Assembly (NCBI RefSeq): GCF_013200955.2
Contig: NZ_CP053697.2
Location: forward strand, 2,666,001 to 2,730,000
From: Pseudomonas campi
GTDB taxonomy: Bacteria > Pseudomonadota > Gammaproteobacteria > Pseudomonadales > Pseudomonadaceae
Direction: 5' to 3'
DNA: 64,000 nt
The notes under the pieces were generated by a model, which saw only the letters and a list, made by a program, of their open reading frames with translations, had not been told where the DNA came from and did no database searches. The position numbers and the translations under genes are program-made. This document shows, one piece after another, positions 37,328 to 46,663 of the stretch (the stretch's first letter is position 1; each line of letters begins with the position of its first letter).

Positions 37328-38350
37328 GTGCGCCTGGGCGACTTGTCCGTGGGTTTCATCCACGGCCTGATCGCCGCCGTGCGCGAAGCCGGACAGGATC
37401 CTGCCCCCCTGCTCGCCCAGTTCGGCCTGGACGCCGCGCGCCTGGCAGAGCCGCAGGGGCGCCTGTCCATTCCACGCTACATGCGCCTGGGCCACGCGGC
37501 CATGCAGCAATGCAGCGAGCCGGCCCTGGGCCTGTGCATGGGCCGCCTCAGCCACCTCAGCCAGTTGGGGCTGGCCGGCATCACTGCCGCGCAGGCGCCC
37601 AACCTGCGTGAAGCGGCCCGCACCCTCACGCGTTTCGAGCCGCTGTATGCGCACAACTACCGCGGCCAGTCGAGTTTCCACGAAGACAGCCAGGGTGCCT
37701 GGCTGCGCTTCTATTCGATCAGCCCGTACAACGCCTACAACCGTTTCGTGGTCGATTCGGTACTGGCCGGCTGGCACAGCCACCTGGGCCAACTGGCCGA
37801 CATGCCATTGAAAGTGGAAAAGGTCGAGATCGAGTTCGCCGCCCCCAGCTATGCCGAGCGCTATGGCGCCGCTTTCGGTTGCCCGGTGGAGTTCTCCGCC
37901 GGCGCCAACCAGCTACGCCTGAACCAGGCCAGCCTGGCGCTGCGCAACCCGGCGCACTGCCCGAGTACCTGGCAGCAATTGCTAGCCCTGTGCGAACGCG
38001 AACTGGAACAACTGACCCGCACCCGCAGCCTGCGCGAGCGCATCACGCGCCTGCTAGGGCCATTGCTGCATGGCCGGGAACCGGATCTGGAGGAAGTGGC
38101 GGCACGCCTGCAACTGCCGGTGTGGACACTGCGGCGCAAGCTGGCGGAAGAAGGGACGCAATACCGGGCGATTCTCAACGATACCCGGCGCGATCTGGCG
38201 ATGGCCTATATCCGCGATACCGAACTGGCGTTCGGCGAAATTGCCTATCTGCTCGGCTTTGCCTCGGCAGAGGCCTTTCAGCGGGCCTTCAAGCGCTGGA
38301 GCGGGCAGACTCCGGGGGAGTTCCGCCGCCACCAGCGCCTACAGCCCTGA
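37328..38350 (+). CDS. AraC-family transcriptional regulator
   Basis: 340 residues from a GTG at 37328; there is no good ribosome site, so translation may be coupled to the gene upstream, and the start could lie slightly further upstream. The N-terminal Arabinose_bd-type domain (about 20-200) includes SIPRYMRLGHAAMQQCSEPALGLCMGRL. The C-terminal double HTH (about 245-335) includes EEVAARLQLPVWTLRRKLAEEGTQYRAILNDTRRDLA and FGEIAYLLGFASAEAFQRAFKRWSGQTPGEFRR. The inducer and targets are unknown; the adjacent anchored protein is one candidate target. Confidence 0.9.
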   Translation: MRLGDLSVGFIHGLIAAVREAGQDPAPLLAQFGLDAARLAEPQGRLSIPRYMRLGHAAMQQCSEPALGLCMGRLSHLSQLGLAGITAAQAPNLREAARTLTRFEPLYAHNYRGQSSFHEDSQGAWLRFYSISPYNAYNRFVVDSVLAGWHSHLGQLADMPLKVEKVEIEFAAPSYAERYGAAFGCPVEFSAGANQLRLNQASLALRNPAHCPSTWQQLLALCERELEQLTRTRSLRERITRLLGPLLHGREPDLEEVAARLQLPVWTLRRKLAEEGTQYRAILNDTRRDLAMAYIRDTELAFGEIAYLLGFASAEAFQRAFKRWSGQTPGEFRRHQRLQP

Positions 38351-38356
38351 GAGCAT

Positions 38357-38443
38357 TCACAGCTCGGTGGCGTCTTCGGCGGGTTCCGCCGGATCGCGCT
38401 CATCGGCGTGACAGTCAAGCAGTTCTTCTACGTAATCATCCAT
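38357..38443 (-). CDS. Very small acidic protein (28 residues)
   Basis: An ATG at 38443 with a strong AGGAGAAA ribosome site reads MDDYVEELLDCHADERDPAE and eight more residues before TGA. It is acidic (Asp/Glu-rich) with one cysteine. It lies convergent with the AraC gene, whose stop is only a few bases away. The ribosome site and acidic codon content favour a real gene, but no family is recognised. Confidence 0.5.
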   Translation of the reverse strand: MDDYVEELLDCHADERDPAEPAEDATEL

Positions 38444-38550
38444 TGGGCTTTCTCCTGTTGTGACGGCATGACCTAAACAAAGACCATGCCAACAGCCTGA
38501 AGATTCCCGATGACAAGGCGATGACAGTAAAAATTTTTCCGCCAGATGCG

Positions 38551-38579
38551 AAAAACCCCCAGCTCTTGCGAGCTGAGGG
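38551..38579 (-). terminator. Terminator of the tRNA-Val/tRNA-Asp transcript
   Basis: On the minus strand CCCTCAGCTC, loop GCAA, GAGCTGGGGG, then TTTTT. It begins about 12 bases past tRNA-Asp. Confidence 0.92.
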
Positions 38580-38590
38580 CTTCTCTAATA

Positions 38591-38667
38591 TGGCGCAGCG
38601 GACGGGACTCGAACCCGCGACCCCCGGCGTGACAGGCCGGTATTCTAACCGACTGAACTACCGCTGC
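38591..38667 (-). tRNA. tRNA-Asp (GTC)
   Basis: 77 bases with encoded CCA. The acceptor stem GCAGCGG pairs with CCGCTGC, the anticodon loop is CTGTCAC giving GTC, and the T-arm is GCGGGTTCGAGTCCCGT. It is transcribed after tRNA-Val. Confidence 0.98.
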
Positions 38668-38688
38668 GCGTCGGTTCTCGCAAGAGAC

Positions 38689-38764
38689 TGGTGGGTGATG
38701 ACGGGATCGAACCGCCGACCCTCTGCTTGTAAGGCAGATGCTCTCCCGGCTGAGCTAATCACCC
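38689..38764 (-). tRNA. tRNA-Val (TAC)
   Basis: 76 bases with encoded ACCA end. The acceptor stem GGGTGAT pairs with ATCACCC, the anticodon loop is CTTACAA giving TAC, and the T-arm contains GGTTCGATCC. It is the first tRNA of the pair. Confidence 0.98.
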
Positions 38765-38786
38765 GAGTAGCCTTGCGAGGTGGCGA

Positions 38787-38815
38787 AATTTACGCAGCTG
38801 GCTCACCTAAGTCAA
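38787..38815 (-). promoter_or_regulatory. Promoter of the tRNA-Val/tRNA-Asp operon
   Basis: On the minus strand TTGACT (38810-38815), 17-base spacer, TAAATT (38787-38792), followed by a GC-rich discriminator CGCCACC, as in stringently controlled stable-RNA promoters. It ends about 22 bases before tRNA-Val. Confidence 0.8.
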
Positions 38816-38962
38816 CACCCTGCTTGAAGTTTTTTTCTTTGAGGTGGTTTTAGCGAGTATTTCCCCGCCCCGTCATCAGGCACGCAGTCGCTGCAGACGG
38901 GCGCTATAAGCCCGCACATTTTTAGTGCAAAGACGAGCCGTAATGCCTCCTGACGGTGATTT

Positions 38963-39487
38963 TCAAGCGCCACTGCGCAGCAACAGCCGACTGCTCACCA
39001 GCTCCTTGTCGGCCCGCTCCAGGCCGGCCTCGTCGACCCGCACGCCCTGCTCTTCCAGGCTCACCAGCCAGCGCAGCAAGCGACTGAATTCGGCAGGCTG
39101 CAGGCTGACCTGCACGGCACCGTCGCCCTGGCTGTCCAGGCGCTCGACATTCAGTCCATGGCTGCTGGCGCTGGCAGTCACCAGACCCTGCAACTGCGCC
39201 GGATCGACGCTGACCTGCGGCTTGCCGCTCTGCTCACGCAGCTGCGGCGCATGCTCCTGCAAGTACTGGTGCAAGACACGCTGCTGCTGCAGGTAGTCAC
39301 GCGCCTGCACCACCTGCTGCGCCGCCGGGCGCCAGAGCGCCAGGTAGAGCAGCGCCAGCAACAGGAACAGACCGAGCAGGCCCAGGGCCAGACGATCACG
39401 CGACGGCAGGCCGCGCCAGTACGGCAGCAGGCCAAGCTGCTCCAGGCGCGCCTGCAGTGGCTCAGTCAGTCGATTGAAACGGCTCAT
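38963..39487 (-). CDS. xcpZ: Type II secretion protein GspM
   Basis: 174 residues. A short cytoplasmic N-terminus (LPYWRGLPSRDRLAL) precedes one membrane helix (LGLLGLFLLLALLYLALWRP) and a periplasmic ferredoxin-like domain. It forms the inner-membrane platform with GspL, GspE and GspF. It is the last gene of the xcpR-Z operon and overlaps gspL by ATGA. Confidence 0.92.
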   Translation of the reverse strand: MSRFNRLTEPLQARLEQLGLLPYWRGLPSRDRLALGLLGLFLLLALLYLALWRPAAQQVVQARDYLQQQRVLHQYLQEHAPQLREQSGKPQVSVDPAQLQGLVTASASSHGLNVERLDSQGDGAVQVSLQPAEFSRLLRWLVSLEEQGVRVDEAGLERADKELVSSRLLLRSGA

Positions 39488-40629
39488 CCATTACCCCCGA
39501 TCACCAGGCGCGCACTGACGCCATTGTCCTCGCGACTGGCCGAGCCCATCTCGACCACCAGCCCTGCCTGCTGCAGGCGCGTACGCAAGCGCTCCAGGGC
39601 GGCGAAATCCTGGGCCTGCAGGTTCAACGCCAGGTCGCCGCGCTGGGAATTGAAATCCAGCTGTTCGACGCGCACCTGCGCGCCCTCGGCGTTGATCGCC
39701 TGCGCCGCCTGATCGAGCAGACCGAGCAAGAGGTTCTGCCCGCTGCCTTCGGCCTCGGCCAGGTGCTGATCGAACTGTGCACGCAGGTTGATCAGCTTGT
39801 TGTCATCCGGGAACAGCTCGCGGTACAGCGCCTCGCTGGCGCTGGCGTAGCCCTCGGCCTCGCGCTGCAACTGCCAGCCCTGCACCAGGTTGAAGCCCCA
39901 CTGCAGCACCAGCCACAGACCGAGCAGCGCCAGCAGCGGACGCCAGCGCCCCAGATCATGGCTTGTTTCGCGACGGGCGAAGGCACCCTGGGCCAGGTTG
40001 CCGCCCGCTTTCTGCTGGGCCAGCCAGACATAGGGCTGGGCCAGTTCGTGGCACTCGTCGACCTGCGCCGGCACGGCCTGACCGACCGCCACATGCGCCA
40101 CCCGTGGCGCCGGACAGAGCGCCTGCAGCTGCGGCCAATCCGGCGCCTGCAGGGCCAGGCGCGCCTCACCGCTGCCGCCGAGCAACCAGCGCTCGCCGAG
40201 GCAAAGCAACTGGCTGCCTTCACCGCCGAGCAGGTCGGCATCCACCTCTATTCGCTGCGGCAGACAGGCACCACAGAGCGCCAGCCAGGCGCCCAGCCAG
40301 TCGCGACGCACGGCATACACGCGCTGACGACCATCGGCCAGGGTCTCGCCGACGCACAAATGGAACAGCTCGACATCCTCGGCCAGCAGCTCTTCCACGG
40401 CGAACGGCAGCGCTTTCTGCAACCAGCGCGCCTTGGTGGTCGGCAACTGCACGACACACACGGTCACCGCCTCCACCGGCAAAATCAGCCGCCAGGCCTG
40501 ATCTGCCGCCGGCACGGCCGTGGCAAACGGCAACGGCTCGACCGCCCCACTCTGCACGCGCCGCACCGGCAGCTCGGGATCGACGACAGAACAGGCTGCC
40601 GGCGGCAGAAACACACAAAGCGCACTCAT
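39484..40629 (-). CDS. xcpY: Type II secretion protein GspL
   Basis: 381 residues. An actin-like cytoplasmic domain fills about 1-235 (LPFAVEELLAEDVELFHLCVGETL), a membrane helix lies at about 238-256 (PLLALLGLWLVLQWGFNLV), and a periplasmic ferredoxin-like domain ends the protein. It recruits the GspE ATPase to the membrane. It overlaps both neighbours by ATGA. Confidence 0.93.
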   Translation of the reverse strand: MSALCVFLPPAACSVVDPELPVRRVQSGAVEPLPFATAVPAADQAWRLILPVEAVTVCVVQLPTTKARWLQKALPFAVEELLAEDVELFHLCVGETLADGRQRVYAVRRDWLGAWLALCGACLPQRIEVDADLLGGEGSQLLCLGERWLLGGSGEARLALQAPDWPQLQALCPAPRVAHVAVGQAVPAQVDECHELAQPYVWLAQQKAGGNLAQGAFARRETSHDLGRWRPLLALLGLWLVLQWGFNLVQGWQLQREAEGYASASEALYRELFPDDNKLINLRAQFDQHLAEAEGSGQNLLLGLLDQAAQAINAEGAQVRVEQLDFNSQRGDLALNLQAQDFAALERLRTRLQQAGLVVEMGSASREDNGVSARLVIGGNG

Positions 40630-41579
40630 TGCTTGGACTCCTTGGAGGGCTCAGGCGGCGCAATGCCGCTCTGCCCCAGATCACGCGCCAGCACACGGAC
40701 GCGCCCATCATTGCCACGTTGCAGATAACTGACCAGCACCTGGCGGCGCTCGCCCAGGCTCGCCTCGCTGATCACCTGAAAATACTGACTGCCGATATCC
40801 AGACCCGCTGTGTCCTGCATGCCGAGCTGCTGGGCAAAACCCGCAAGGTCACGATAACCACCGCGTTGCTGCATGGCCACCACCCCATCCAGCGCCGACG
40901 CTGAAGCATTCGCGTTCAGGCTGGCCAACACCTGGGCGCTGGCGGTGTTCACATTCAGCCTGGCCTCGACCGGCAAGGCGCAGACGAACGGCAGCAAACG
41001 CCGATACTCGGCCTCTTTCATGCCCAGCAGCAGGCGCAGCTCGGACACCTCGCGAATCAGCCCGGGCCCGGTGCGATAGGGCGGCTGCAGCAGCAGGTAC
41101 TGGGCATCCTCGGCGCCATTGCCGCCGAGGTTTTCCTGGTCCTGATCCAGCCAGTCCTGCAGGCGCTCGGCATATTCGACAGGAATCTGCAGCTGCTGCA
41201 GCAGCAGGCGCAAACGCTCCAGGGCAATTGCACTGCCGTTGGCCAGGCTATTGAGGTTGAAGCGCCCGGACAAATCGACGATGCGCAGGCGCAGCTCGCC
41301 GCCTTCATCCAGGGGAAAACTCAGTTTCGGGTTGGCCCAGGGCTCGCCCAGATGATCCAGCGGCTGGCGCGGATCGCCCTCGCGCAGGTCACGCTGCAGG
41401 ATCGCCTTGGCCAGCAGCTCGCCGCCCTCGGCGTAGTACTGCGCCTGGCGCACCAGCAACTGGTTGCCAGTGCTGCGGATGGCCAGCTGCTGGCGCAGTA
41501 CCAAACCGGTGCAGACCACGCTGACCAGGGCCACCACCAGCAGCACGGTGATCAGCGCCACCCCACGCTGGCGACTCAT
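40626..41579 (-). CDS. xcpX: Type II secretion minor pseudopilin GspK
   Basis: 317 residues. The prepilin N-terminus MSRQRGVALITVLLVVALVSVVCTG has the Gly-Val cleavage site and, as usual for GspK, lacks the Glu at mature position 5. The large GspK domain follows, with a helix-hairpin-like segment near the end (VNTASAQVLASLNANASASALDG). It caps the pseudopilus with GspI and GspJ. Coupled by ATGA overlaps on both sides. Confidence 0.94.
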   Translation of the reverse strand: MSRQRGVALITVLLVVALVSVVCTGLVLRQQLAIRSTGNQLLVRQAQYYAEGGELLAKAILQRDLREGDPRQPLDHLGEPWANPKLSFPLDEGGELRLRIVDLSGRFNLNSLANGSAIALERLRLLLQQLQIPVEYAERLQDWLDQDQENLGGNGAEDAQYLLLQPPYRTGPGLIREVSELRLLLGMKEAEYRRLLPFVCALPVEARLNVNTASAQVLASLNANASASALDGVVAMQQRGGYRDLAGFAQQLGMQDTAGLDIGSQYFQVISEASLGERRQVLVSYLQRGNDGRVRVLARDLGQSGIAPPEPSKESKQ

Positions 41580-42265
41580 GCTGACGGCTCCGGCACGGGC
41601 TCTTCAGGCAGCAACTCGCCGCCGTCGCCACCAGGCACGCCCGGCTGGACCTGTTCGGCGGTTTCCGGCAGACGCCAGAGGCGCCGCAACTCACCGTAAT
41701 GACGCTGTTCGATAACCAGCTCGACGGCCTTGGGCAACAAGGTCAGCGAATCCTCTGTACTGCTATTGGCCGGCGGCCAGCTCTGCAACCAGCGCCCCTC
41801 ATCATCGAGAAAGCGCAGTTCGAAACGCTGCACCCCGCCAAGCGCCTGCTGCACGCGCGGCTGGCTGTCCTGCGCCTGATCCAGCACCGCCCAGTAACTG
41901 CGCTGCCATTGCTCGCCCTGCAACTGCCAGCGCACCCGCTGCAAGGTGGCGCGATTCAGGCCGAGTGGATTGCGCCAGCCATTGCGGGTGAACTCCAGGT
42001 TGCTGGCCGTACCGCTGTCACCGAGCATGCTCGGCTGCACGTCCCCCAGCGGATCGCGCACCGGTCGCCGCCACACCTGCAGCAGATCGCGCTCGAAGGC
42101 TGCCATGGCGCGGGTCAGCTCGCGCAGGCGCTGCTCCTGGGCACGCTGGCTGCGGTCGGCCTGCATCACGCTGTCGAACATGCGGTAGGTGGCCAGGCCG
42201 AGCAGCGCGAAGATGGCAATGGCGATCAGCAGTTCGAGCAGGGTGAAGCCACGGTTGCGCCTCAT
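41576..42265 (-). CDS. xcpW: Type II secretion minor pseudopilin GspJ
   Basis: 229 residues from ATG 42265, set by the prepilin signal MRRNRGFTLLELLIAIAIFALLG; a longer frame upstream is antisense-like and rejected. The Gly-Phe cleavage site and Glu 5 of the mature protein are present. It forms the pseudopilus tip with GspI and GspK. ATGA overlaps link it to both neighbours. Confidence 0.94.
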   Translation of the reverse strand: MRRNRGFTLLELLIAIAIFALLGLATYRMFDSVMQADRSQRAQEQRLRELTRAMAAFERDLLQVWRRPVRDPLGDVQPSMLGDSGTASNLEFTRNGWRNPLGLNRATLQRVRWQLQGEQWQRSYWAVLDQAQDSQPRVQQALGGVQRFELRFLDDEGRWLQSWPPANSSTEDSLTLLPKAVELVIEQRHYGELRRLWRLPETAEQVQPGVPGGDGGELLPEEPVPEPSA

Positions 42266-42651
42266 GGCTCGCTCCCGAGGAAGCCGCTGAGGGTCACCAG
42301 CGCCTGCTCCTCGACCTTGCCGCGCAAGCCACTCTCGGGGCGCAAGGCCACCCAGATGGTGACGCGGCGCATGCCCGGATCGCTGGTCGCCTGCACCTGG
42401 CTCTGCCACAGCCAGCGCCGCCCGGCGTAGGTTTCTTCGCCCTTCTCGCTGCCGTCGTCCGGCGGCGTCTCGGCCAGTTGCAGCTCCTGCATGCGGTTGT
42501 CCGCCAGCCACAGGGCGAAGGTTTTGTCTTCCAGGCGCGCGGCGGTCTGCAGTGAACGCGCGGTGGCGGTCAGCACGCTGGCGGCGACCAGGGCGAAGAT
42601 GCCCAGGGCCACCAGCACTTCCAGCAGGGTAAAACCGCGCGCGCGATTCAT
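42262..42651 (-). CDS. xcpV: Type II secretion minor pseudopilin GspI
   Basis: 129 residues. The prepilin signal MNRARGFTLLEVLVALGIFALVAAS is followed by the GspI segment LWLADNRMQELQLAETPPDDG. It nucleates the pseudopilus tip complex with GspJ and GspK. Overlaps both neighbours by ATGA. Confidence 0.95.
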   Translation of the reverse strand: MNRARGFTLLEVLVALGIFALVAASVLTATARSLQTAARLEDKTFALWLADNRMQELQLAETPPDDGSEKGEETYAGRRWLWQSQVQATSDPGMRRVTIWVALRPESGLRGKVEEQALVTLSGFLGSEP

Positions 42652-43184
42652 GGCGCCTTACCCGGCGACTTTTCCGCCTCGATCAGCGGCTCGCTGAAGC
42701 CGTCGCTGGAAATCAGCAGCGCCGGGCCACCGCGCTCGCGCCCGGACAGGCGCAGGCGGAACGGGCTGAGCTCGCCGCTGGAGAGGATCAGCAGCTGCGG
42801 TACTGGCATCTTCGCCGCGCCCTTGCCGGTAGGGCTGGGCAGGGTCAGGGCCTGTTCGTCCAGCTCGATGCTCAGCTCCACCCAGTCGGGCAGGCCGTGC
42901 ACCCTGGCGTCGTCTTCCAGCGCCTGCCACTGACCACGCTGCGGCTCGTAACGCAGCACCTGGTAGGACTGACGCTCGAAGCGCACACCGTATTCGCGGT
43001 TATCCAGCACGGCTTCGTCGAGCAGCACGCGCAGCAGGCCAGCCAGACGCTCGGCTTCGTCGTGTAGTTGGCGCGCCGGGCTGGCGGCCATGCCGCTGCC
43101 GAGCACGGCCATGCCGGTCAGGGCGCCGAGTATCACCAGCACCACCAGCAACTCGACCAAGGTGAAGCCGCGCGCGGCTCTCAT
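42648..43184 (-). CDS. xcpU: Type II secretion minor pseudopilin GspH
   Basis: 178 residues. The prepilin signal MRAARGFTLVELLVVLVILGALTG precedes a beta-rich domain (DNREYGVRFERQSYQVLRYEPQRGQWQAL). It is a minor pseudopilin linking the tip complex to the GspG filament. It overlaps gspI by ATGA and begins six bases after gspG. Confidence 0.94.
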   Translation of the reverse strand: MRAARGFTLVELLVVLVILGALTGMAVLGSGMAASPARQLHDEAERLAGLLRVLLDEAVLDNREYGVRFERQSYQVLRYEPQRGQWQALEDDARVHGLPDWVELSIELDEQALTLPSPTGKGAAKMPVPQLLILSSGELSPFRLRLSGRERGGPALLISSDGFSEPLIEAEKSPGKAP

Positions 43185-43190
43185 CGAGAA

Positions 43191-43622
43191 TCAGAGTTCC
43201 CAGTTGCCAATATCGGCGTCGCCGCCCTCGCCGCCTTCCTGGCCGTCGGCGCCCAGGGAGTAGAGGTCGATCTTGCCGTGGGTGCCCGGCGCCAGGTACA
43301 GGTAGGTGTTACCCCACGGATCGACCGGCAGCTTCTTCAGGTAGCCCTCGGCGTTCCAGTTCTTCGCCGGCGGGTTGCCGGTGGGTTTCTTCACCAGCGC
43401 CTCGAGGCCCTGCTGGGTGCTCGGGTAGTTCTGGTTATCCAGCTTGTACATGTCCAGGGCCGCACCGATGGCACGGATGTCGTTCTGTGCGACTGTGACC
43501 TTGGCCTGATCCGGCCGGCCCATCACCTGCGGCACCACGAGTGCGGCGAGGATGCCGAGGATCACCACCACCACCATGATCTCGATCAGGGTGAAGCCAC
43601 CTTGTTTACCCAGCTTACTCAT
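43191..43622 (-). CDS. xcpT: Type II secretion major pseudopilin GspG
   Basis: 143 residues. The prepilin signal MSKLGKQGGFTLIEIMVVVVILGILAALVVP is followed by the conserved DNQNYPSTQQGLEALVKKPTG and the calcium-site region GADGQEGGEGGDADIGNWEL at the C-terminus. It polymerises into the periplasmic pseudopilus that pushes substrates through the secretin. It is processed by PilD/XcpA, not encoded in this window. Confidence 0.97.
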   Translation of the reverse strand: MSKLGKQGGFTLIEIMVVVVILGILAALVVPQVMGRPDQAKVTVAQNDIRAIGAALDMYKLDNQNYPSTQQGLEALVKKPTGNPPAKNWNAEGYLKKLPVDPWGNTYLYLAPGTHGKIDLYSLGADGQEGGEGGDADIGNWEL

Positions 43623-43626
43623 CGTT

Positions 43627-44841
43627 TCAACCCACCAGTTGGTTCAAAGACAGAATCGGCAGGAGGATGGCCAGCACGATCACCAGCACCACCGCCCCCA
43701 TGAAGACCAGCATGAACGGCTCGAACAGCCCCACCAGCAGGCCGATGGTGGCCGCCAGGTCGTTTTCCTGATTGCGCGCGGTGCGCGCCAGCATCTGGTC
43801 CAGCTCGCCGGAGCGTTCGCCGCTGGCGATCATGTGCAGCATCATCGGCGGGAACTGTCGGCTGGCCTCCAGTGCCCGCGACAGGCTGCCGCCCTCGCGC
43901 ACGCGCTGGGTGGCCTGGATCACATCGCTGCGGATCACCCGGTTGACCACAACTTCGCTGCCAATCGCCAACGCCTCGACCAACGGCACGCCGCTGCGCA
44001 CCAGGATCGCCAGGGTCGAGGCGAAGCGCGCGGTCTCGGTGGCGCGGATCAGCCCACCGACCAACGGCACGCGCAGGACGAAACCGTGCCAGCGCTGGCG
44101 CATGCCCTCCTCGCGTATCGCCCGGCGAAAGCCCAGCACGCCGAGCACGATAAGGATCAGCGCCAGCCAGCCCCAGCCCTTGACCAGTTCGCTGACCAAA
44201 ATCAGGCCACGGGTCAGCGCCGGCAGGGTCTGCCCGGAATCGATAAACACCCGCACCACGTCCGGCACCACGTAGCCGAGCAGGAAGCCGACGATGATCA
44301 GCGAGGTGATCATCAGGATCAGTGGATAGAGCAGCGCCAGCTGCACCTTCTGCCGCGACTGCTGGCGTTGCTCGGTGTAGTCGGCCAGTTGTTCCAGCAC
44401 CGGGCCGAGGTGGCCGGCATGCTCGCCGGCGGCCACGGTGGCGCGGTACAGCTCGGGAAACGCCGCCGGAAACGCCGCCAGGCTGGCAGCCAGGCCGTGA
44501 CCTTCGAGCACGCGGGCGCGCACGGCCAGCAGCATCGACTGGATGCGCGGCTGGCGCGACTGCGCGGCGGCGGCGCGCAAGGCTTCCTCAATCGGCAGCG
44601 CGGCGCTGATCAGGGTCGCCAGCTGGCGGGTGACCAGGGCCAGGTCGCGCGCGGCCAGCCCACGGCGCAGGCTGAAACCGCTGCCCTGCGGCGCCTCGCG
44701 GCTGCGCATGGCCTCCACCTGCAAAGGCGCCAGTTGCTTCTCGCGCAGCAGCTGGCGCACCTGGCGGGCGCTGTCGGCTTCCAGGACGCCTTTCTGCTGG
44801 CGGCCCTTGGCGTCGAGGGCGATGTATTCGAAGGCAGCCAT
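43627..44841 (-). CDS. xcpS: Type II secretion inner-membrane platform protein GspF
   Basis: 404 residues beginning MAAFEYIALDAKGRQQKGVLEADSARQVRQLLREK. Two repeated GspF domains carry FALVTRQLATLISAALPIEEAL-type and FASTLAILVRSGVPLVEAL segments, and there are three membrane helices. It is the central polytopic protein of the assembly platform. It lies 16 bases after gspE. Confidence 0.96.
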   Translation of the reverse strand: MAAFEYIALDAKGRQQKGVLEADSARQVRQLLREKQLAPLQVEAMRSREAPQGSGFSLRRGLAARDLALVTRQLATLISAALPIEEALRAAAAQSRQPRIQSMLLAVRARVLEGHGLAASLAAFPAAFPELYRATVAAGEHAGHLGPVLEQLADYTEQRQQSRQKVQLALLYPLILMITSLIIVGFLLGYVVPDVVRVFIDSGQTLPALTRGLILVSELVKGWGWLALILIVLGVLGFRRAIREEGMRQRWHGFVLRVPLVGGLIRATETARFASTLAILVRSGVPLVEALAIGSEVVVNRVIRSDVIQATQRVREGGSLSRALEASRQFPPMMLHMIASGERSGELDQMLARTARNQENDLAATIGLLVGLFEPFMLVFMGAVVLVIVLAILLPILSLNQLVG

Positions 44842-44857
44842 CAGTCTTTCCTAGCCA

Positions 44858-46369
44858 TCAGTCTTCTCGGGTGACGCGCAGCACTTCTTCCAGGGTGGTC
44901 ACCCCTTCCAGCACCTTGCGCCGGCCGTCTTCGCGGATGCCGGGGCCGAGGCTGCGGGCGTGGCGGGTCAGTTCCTGTTCGCCGGCGCCGTTGTGCACCA
45001 GGGTGCGCATCTGCTCGTCGAAGATCACCAGTTCGTAGATGCCGGTCCGCCCGCGGTAGCCCTGCTGGTGGCATTCGCTGCAGCCCTGGGCGTGGTAGAT
45101 GGTCGGCGCGGCGTGCGGGTCGAGGCCGAGCAGCCGGCATTCGGCCTCGTCGGCCGGGCGCGCATCGCGGCAGTGCGGGCAGAGCACGCGCACCAGGCGC
45201 TGGGCCAGCACGCCGAGCAGGGAGGAAGACAGCAGGAACGGCTCGACACCCATGTCGACCAGGCGAGTGACCGCGCCGACCGCGCTGTTGGTGTGCAAGG
45301 TGGACAACACCAGGTGGCCGGTGAGCGAGGCCTGCACGGCGATGTCGGCGGTTTCCTGGTCGCGGATTTCGCCGACCATCACCACGTCCGGGTCCTGGCG
45401 CAGGATGGCGCGCAGGCCACGGGCAAAGGTCATGTCGACGCGCGGGTTGACCTGGGTCTGGCCGATGCCTTCGAGGTAGTACTCAATCGGGTCTTCGACG
45501 GTGAGGATGTTGCGTGAGCGGTCATTCAGGGTGACCAGGCCGGCGTACAGCGTCGTGGTCTTGCCCGAGCCGGTGGGGCCGGTGACCAGCAGGATGCCGT
45601 GGGGCTTGCGCAGGTTTTCGTCGAGCAGGCGGCGGTCGCGCTCGCTCATGCCCAGGTGGGTGAGCGACAAGCGCCCGGCCTGTTTGTCGAGCAGGCGCAG
45701 CACCACGCGCTCGCCGTTGGCCGAGGGCAAGGTGGAGACGCGGATATCGACTTCACGGCCGCCGACCTTGAGCGAGATACGCCCGTCCTGCGGCACGCGC
45801 TTCTCGGCGATGTCCAACCGGGCCATGACCTTGACCCGCGAGACCAGCAATGCCGCCAGCTCGCGGCGCGGTTCGATCACTTCACGGAGGATGCCGTCGA
45901 CGCGAAAGCGCACCACTAAACGTTTTTCGAAGGTTTCCAGGTGGATATCGGAGGCGCCGGCCTTGATCGCCTCGCCGAGGATGGCGTTGATCAGGCGGAT
46001 GATCGGTGCGTCATCTTCCTGCTCCAGCAGGTCGCCGGATTCCGGGGTCATTTCCGCCAGGCTGGCCAGGTCCAGCTCGGCGCCCAGGCCTTCAGCCATC
46101 AGGCGTACTTCCGAGGAGTCGCGCTGGTAGGCGGTGGTCAGGGCCTGTTCGAATTCGGCGGGGGCCAGCCAGTGCAGCGGCAGCACCTGGCGGGCAAAGC
46201 GCTGGGCTTCCTGCAGAGCGGCCAGGGTCGCGCCTTCGCGCAGGCACAGGCTGACCTGGCCGGCGTCTTCGCGTAGCAGCACGCCGTGACGTTTGGCAAA
46301 GGCGAAGGGCAGCGGGCGCAGGGGCACGACTGCCGGAGCCGCTAGCGCGGCGTGAATATCGCTGGACAT
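44858..46369 (-). CDS. xcpR: Type II secretion ATPase GspE
   Basis: 503 residues from ATG 46369, close to the P. aeruginosa protein in length; an upstream in-frame extension runs into a foldback repeat and is rejected. Walker A is [10 protein letters not shown] (264-273), followed by the Asp box, Walker B ([22 protein letters not shown]) and a C-terminal zinc tetracysteine, CPHC ... CSEC. It powers pseudopilus assembly from the cytoplasmic face. It is the first gene of the xcpR-Z operon; a foldback repeat lies 41 bases upstream. Confidence 0.97.
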   Translation of the reverse strand: MSSDIHAALAAPAVVPLRPLPFAFAKRHGVLLREDAGQVSLCLREGATLAALQEAQRFARQVLPLHWLAPAEFEQALTTAYQRDSSEVRLMAEGLGAELDLASLAEMTPESGDLLEQEDDAPIIRLINAILGEAIKAGASDIHLETFEKRLVVRFRVDGILREVIEPRRELAALLVSRVKVMARLDIAEKRVPQDGRISLKVGGREVDIRVSTLPSANGERVVLRLLDKQAGRLSLTHLGMSERDRRLLDENLRKPHGILLVTGPTGSGKTTTLYAGLVTLNDRSRNILTVEDPIEYYLEGIGQTQVNPRVDMTFARGLRAILRQDPDVVMVGEIRDQETADIAVQASLTGHLVLSTLHTNSAVGAVTRLVDMGVEPFLLSSSLLGVLAQRLVRVLCPHCRDARPADEAECRLLGLDPHAAPTIYHAQGCSECHQQGYRGRTGIYELVIFDEQMRTLVHNGAGEQELTRHARSLGPGIREDGRRKVLEGVTTLEEVLRVTRED

Positions 46370-46410
46370 GCGCGGGCCCGTTCCTGAATGGCGGATTGCA
46401 TCGGTTCTTA

Positions 46411-46550
46411 GAACCTGTTTGGGATCTTTTGAGCTAGAGCCAGGCAAGGCGAAATTGGGCGAGGACGCGGAATTTACGAGGTGTAAATGAGCAGTCCGAG
46501 GCCAATTTCAACGCAGCATGGCCGACGATCAAGAGATCCGAGACAGGTTC
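46411..46550. mobile_element. 140-bp foldback repeat, copy 3
   Basis: Exactly 140 bases, GAACCTGTTTGGGATCT ... GAGATCCGAGACAGGTTC, flanked by perfect TTA duplications (46408-46410 and 46551-46553). The arms are AAATTGG ... CCAATTT with GGACGC/GCAGTCC, again paired but different from copies 1 and 2. It sits in the xcpR leader. Confidence 0.88.
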
Positions 46551-46663
46551 TTATTGTTATATGGCGCAATGGAGCGGCCAAGTTAACGGATTCAGTGGAA
46601 AAATAAAGGCTCGTGATTGCGCTTTGTCGCGACAGTGCGGGCAATCACAGAACAGCGCTGGAT

